Positions 4,794 through 7,037 of a stretch of 7,037 nt of DNA are shown piece by piece (positions within the stretch are counted from its first letter, which is position 1; every line of letters begins with the position of its first letter). The notes under the pieces are model-generated. The model saw nothing but the letters and a program-made list of their open reading frames with translations, was not told the origin of the DNA and searched no databases. The position numbers were made by a program, and so were the translations under genes. Source of the DNA: an uncultured Erysipelotrichaceae bacterium (lineage in GTDB: Bacteria > Bacillota_I > Bacilli_A > Erysipelotrichales > Erysipelotrichaceae); NCBI GenBank assembly GCA_947575425.1, contig CANPNQ010000052.1, positions 1 to 7,037 of the forward strand, written 5' to 3'.

Positions 4794-6034
4794 AACAAAT
4801 CGATTTGATCATCATCGGCGGAGGAAGTGCGGGGATGTCCGCTGCCTTGGCGGCAAAAAAACAGGGCTGTGAAAGCATGCTGGTGCTGGAGCGCTCAGAT
4901 GCCTTGGGCGGTATCTTACAACAGTGCATACACAATGGCTTTGGCTTACAGCTCTTTCATGAGGAGCTGAGCGGACCCGCCTTTGCCCAGCGCTTGATCG
5001 ATGCGCTGCATCAAGCACAGATTCCATACCGTACAAAGGCAAGCGTGCTTTCCATCACCCCAGATCGTATCGTCACCTATGTACATCCTGAGGATGGCTT
5101 ATGCCGCATTCGCTCAAAGGCAATTATTTTGGCAAGCGGCTGTTATGAGAGAACCAGAGGAATGATCTCCATCGGCGGAAAGCGAATCAAGGGCGTCTAT
5201 ACTGCCGGCAGTGCGCAGCGTTATTTGAATATGGAAAATATTTTGGTGGGAAGGCGCGTCTTTATCTTAGGCAGTGGTGATATCGGGTTGATTATGGCAA
5301 GAAGAATGCGCTTGGAGGGGGCAGAGGTATTGGGCGTAGCGGAGCTGATGCCCTATTCCAACGGATTGACAAGAAACATCGTGCAGTGCTTAGAGGACTT
5401 TGATATTCCGCTGTATCTGTCCCATACCGTGATCGATATACAGGGAGATACTCGTGTGGAGGGAATTACCATTGCGCAGGTGGATGAAAATAAACAGCCG
5501 ATCCCCGGCAGTGAAAAGCATTTTGCGGCAGACACGCTATTATTATCGGTTGGGTTAATCCCCGAGGAAACACTGTTACAAGAGGCAGGAGTTGTATTAG
5601 ATCCAAAAACCAAGGGAGCGAAGGTCAATGCGCATATGGAAACAAGCATTCCGCATGTATATGCTTGCGGCAACGCTTTGCATGTGCATGATTTGGTAGA
5701 TGATGTATGCATGGAGGCAAGAGTGGCAGGGGCAAGTGCGATAAAAGATATGGAAAAGAAGACAGAGGAAGCATGTACAGAGGTAATCGCAGAAGGTGAG
5801 ATCAGCTACGTGGTGCCGCAGCACATTACCACCCATGAGAAGGAGGATGTCATTTTCTCCTTTCGTGTAAAGCGTCCGCTGCACCATGCGCTCATAACCT
5901 TTGAAAATAAAACCGGTGTATTTCAACAAATCCGCAAAAAAGTCCTGTTGCCATCGCAAATGCAGCGAATCCTCTGCAAGAAGGAAGCGTTGGATGGACA
6001 TGGCGCCATTTGGGTGAAAGTGAGGGAGGAATAA
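4790..6034 (+). CDS. FAD/NAD-linked oxidoreductase, GlpB-position subunit of the G3P dehydrogenase set
   Basis: 414 residues with two dinucleotide-binding units: GGGSAG at 10-15 with acceptor end VLER for FAD, and GSGDIG at 161-166 for a pyridine nucleotide. ASGCYERTRG at 115-124 and YACGNALHVHDLVDDV at 291-306 are typical of the pyridine nucleotide-disulfide oxidoreductase-fold proteins found beside GlpA-like enzymes and similar to the A subunits of amine/opine dehydrogenases (HcnB/OoxA type). No redox-active CxxxxC disulfide is present, so it is not a thioredoxin- or lipoamide-reductase. The last 80 residues (from about ISYVVPQHI) form an extra beta-rich domain of unknown role. It probably takes electrons from the GlpA-like subunit and links them to NAD or another carrier. 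ATG overlaps the previous stop by 4 nt, which indicates coupled translation; the next gene starts 1 nt after its stop. It is only loosely related to E. coli GlpB, so no symbol is given. Confidence 0.8.
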   Translation: MKQIDLIIIGGGSAGMSAALAAKKQGCESMLVLERSDALGGILQQCIHNGFGLQLFHEELSGPAFAQRLIDALHQAQIPYRTKASVLSITPDRIVTYVHPEDGLCRIRSKAIILASGCYERTRGMISIGGKRIKGVYTAGSAQRYLNMENILVGRRVFILGSGDIGLIMARRMRLEGAEVLGVAELMPYSNGLTRNIVQCLEDFDIPLYLSHTVIDIQGDTRVEGITIAQVDENKQPIPGSEKHFAADTLLLSVGLIPEETLLQEAGVVLDPKTKGAKVNAHMETSIPHVYACGNALHVHDLVDDVCMEARVAGASAIKDMEKKTEEACTEVIAEGEISYVVPQHITTHEKEDVIFSFRVKRPLHHALITFENKTGVFQQIRKKVLLPSQMQRILCKKEALDGHGAIWVKVREE

Positions 6035-6035
6035 T

Positions 6036-6449
6036 ATGAAAAAGGAATTACCCTGCATCATCTGTCCGATGAGCTGTCATTTAGAAGTGGAAATGGAAGG
6101 AGATCAGATTCTATCCATCAGCGGAAATACATGCCCTCGCGGTGTTGCCTATGCACAAAAGGAGCTCACCCATCCGATGCGAATGTTGACAACGACGATC
6201 CGCATTGCGCGTGCCGAGCTGCCGCTTTTGCCGGTAATCACCTCACAGGAGGTGCCAAAGGAGAAAATTTTTGATATAATGGAAGCTGCGAGACATGCTA
6301 AGGTATGCGCACCGATCATCTGCGGCAGCGTGGCTGTATCCAATATCGCAGATTTAGGTGTTGATCTGATCGCTGCAAGAACTTTGGATGAGGTGATGGA
6401 GGATGGAACAGCACGTATTGCCGGTCATCAAGGATTGGAAACAATTTAA
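6036..6449 (+). CDS. DUF1667 protein, putative iron-sulfur or zinc component of the G3P dehydrogenase set
   Basis: 137 residues. The N-terminus carries the DUF1667 signature: Cys7-x2-Cys10-P-M-S-Cys14 followed by Cys33-P-R-G-x2-YA (CPRGVAYAQ), then THPMRMLTTTI. The four cysteines look like ligands for an [Fe-S] cluster or zinc; the CxxCPxxC pattern resembles the N-terminal cluster motif of molybdopterin enzymes, but no molybdopterin domain follows. The family is found next to GlpA-like and GlpB-like flavoproteins in anaerobes, at the place of GlpC, and may carry electrons. No membrane segment is visible, so it cannot replace the anchor function directly. The ribosome site GGGAGG (6024-6029) sits in the end of the preceding gene, 6-7 nt from the ATG. 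The last 15 codons overlap the next gene (47 nt), and the tail after about residue 118 (DEVMEDGTARIAGHQ) looks like an unconserved extension produced by this overlap. Confidence 0.8.
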   Translation: MKKELPCIICPMSCHLEVEMEGDQILSISGNTCPRGVAYAQKELTHPMRMLTTTIRIARAELPLLPVITSQEVPKEKIFDIMEAARHAKVCAPIICGSVAVSNIADLGVDLIAARTLDEVMEDGTARIAGHQGLETI

Positions 6450-6969
6450 TCGCTTTATGGACAGTGAACTGACATGGGGAATCCTACTCGGATTTCATAT
6501 CAATTTTTTGGCAGATCTGTTCCAGCAGGCACATGCCAAAGGAAAAAAACTCATGGTTCATATGGATCTGACGCATGGACTGGCGAATGATCCCTTTGGG
6601 GCTCAGTATCTGATACAAACCTTGCGCTGTGATGGAATCATATCCACCAAAGGAAAGGTGATTGCATGTGCAAAAAAGCATCATTGCCTAGCGATTTTGC
6701 GCTTATTTCTCATTGATTCCGACAGTGTGGAAAAGGGTTGCGCGCTTGCTAATCAGGTACAGAGCGATTATTTGGAGCTGTTGCCGGCGATGTGTGCCCA
6801 TGGAGTAGTGCGCGTGCGCCAATACAGCGATCTGCCTTTAATCGGCGGTGGTTTGATCTCTTCTATTCAGGATATCGATGCTTGTCTGGCACAGGGAATG
6901 TGTGCGGTAACAACGAGCAATTTTGCTTTATGTGAGGAATATATGCGCAAGCGGGGAGACAAGGGATGA
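6403..6969 (+). CDS. glpP: Glycerol-3-phosphate responsive antiterminator GlpP
   Basis: 188 residues, the usual family length. Recognisable GlpP blocks in order: VLPVIKDWKQF (5-15), the dimer/phosphate barrel start KKLMVHMDLTHGLANDP (48-64), GIISTKG (78-84), AILRLFLIDSDSVEKG (97-112), DYLELLPA (122-129), PLIGGGLI (145-152) and AVTTSN (168-173). GlpP folds as a TIM barrel, binds G3P and, in B. subtilis, binds glp leader mRNA so that RNA polymerase reads through a terminator, and stabilises the message. The phosphate-binding loops GGGLI and TTS are intact, so ligand sensing should be retained. It overlaps DUF1667 by 47 nt. ATG 6403 is supported by GAGGTG at 6390-6395 (7 nt away) and by the conserved N-terminal block starting four residues later. 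Seven cysteines (76, 95, 113, 131, 161, 167, 177) is a high number for a cytoplasmic regulator. Its RNA target may be the leader upstream of 3375. Confidence 0.92.
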   Translation: MEQHVLPVIKDWKQFNRFMDSELTWGILLGFHINFLADLFQQAHAKGKKLMVHMDLTHGLANDPFGAQYLIQTLRCDGIISTKGKVIACAKKHHCLAILRLFLIDSDSVEKGCALANQVQSDYLELLPAMCAHGVVRVRQYSDLPLIGGGLISSIQDIDACLAQGMCAVTTSNFALCEEYMRKRGDKG

Positions 6970-7037
6970 AACAGGCATTGGTATTGGGTGGCGGCGGCAG
7001 TAAGGGCGCGTATGAGATTGGTGTTTGGAAGGCGCTT
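6966..7037 (+). CDS. Patatin-like phospholipase, N-terminal 24 codons only (cut by window end)
   Basis: The visible N-terminus reads MKQALVLGGGGSKGAYEIGVWKAL. ALVLGGGGxKGAYxxGV is the oxyanion-hole strand and glycine loop that opens bacterial patatin-like phospholipases (RssA/YchK-type). The catalytic GxSxG serine and the Asp of the dyad lie beyond the window. The expected activity is acyl hydrolysis of membrane lipids. The start overlaps the glpP stop by 4 nt (ATGA), so it belongs to the same operon. Confidence 0.85.
   Translation, partial: MKQALVLGGGGSKGAYEIGVWKAL

Noticed and set aside
5597..6061. 154-residue minus-strand frame
   Set aside because: Lies opposite the well-supported oxidoreductase and DUF1667 genes and is rich in Cys/His/Phe, as expected of an antisense shadow.

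Overview
The window looks like a chromosomal segment of an anaerobic, endospore-forming Firmicute. The basis is: a YunC/YunB pair (YunB is a sporulation protein), a GlpP-type glycerol-3-phosphate (G3P) antiterminator, strong purine-rich ribosome binding sites, moderate-to-low GC, and an anaerobic-style GlpA/GlpB oxidoreductase set instead of the single aerobic GlpD. An Erysipelotrichales or clostridial gut bacterium would fit, but the lineage is an inference and no species is claimed.

Layout. Bases 1-135 are the 3' end of a 23S rRNA (uracil-5-)-methyltransferase gene (RlmD/RumA family). Bases 136 to about 1400 are a decayed accessory region. It contains a clearly broken gene of the AlbA_2/GHKL 'RecG-like' ATP-binding family (about 311-1008), with several stops and frame changes, an altered N-box and a 12-bp in-frame tandem repeat. 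From 1009 to about 1400 nothing firm can be called, apart from a sigma-E-like -10 element next to the following gene. Bases 1413-2397 carry a DUF1805 (YunC-like) gene overlapping yunB. Bases 2571-3179 form a self-contained transcription unit: a consensus-like sigma-A promoter, a thioredoxin-fold lipoprotein, and a long intrinsic terminator. A second perfect-core inverted repeat begins inside that terminator's U-tract.

Bases 3375-7037 are a tightly packed plus-strand operon that runs off the window: a GlpA-like FAD dehydrogenase with a C-terminal BFD-type [2Fe-2S] domain, a second FAD/NAD-linked oxidoreductase (GlpB-position, pyridine nucleotide-disulfide family fold), a small four-cysteine DUF1667 protein, the GlpP antiterminator, and the start of a patatin-like phospholipase. 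Junctions are -4, +1, -47 and -4 nt, so translation is probably coupled throughout.

How they may work together. The first three products look like a G3P dehydrogenase complex. The GlpA-like subunit would oxidise G3P to dihydroxyacetone phosphate, and electrons would pass through the [2Fe-2S] domain and the second flavoprotein, with DUF1667 where E. coli has the iron-sulfur membrane anchor GlpC. GlpP would sense G3P and control readthrough of a leader terminator. The patatin-like lipase suggests a link to membrane-lipid turnover. The assignment rests on family resemblance and context; the electron acceptor and the RNA target of GlpP are not shown by the sequence.
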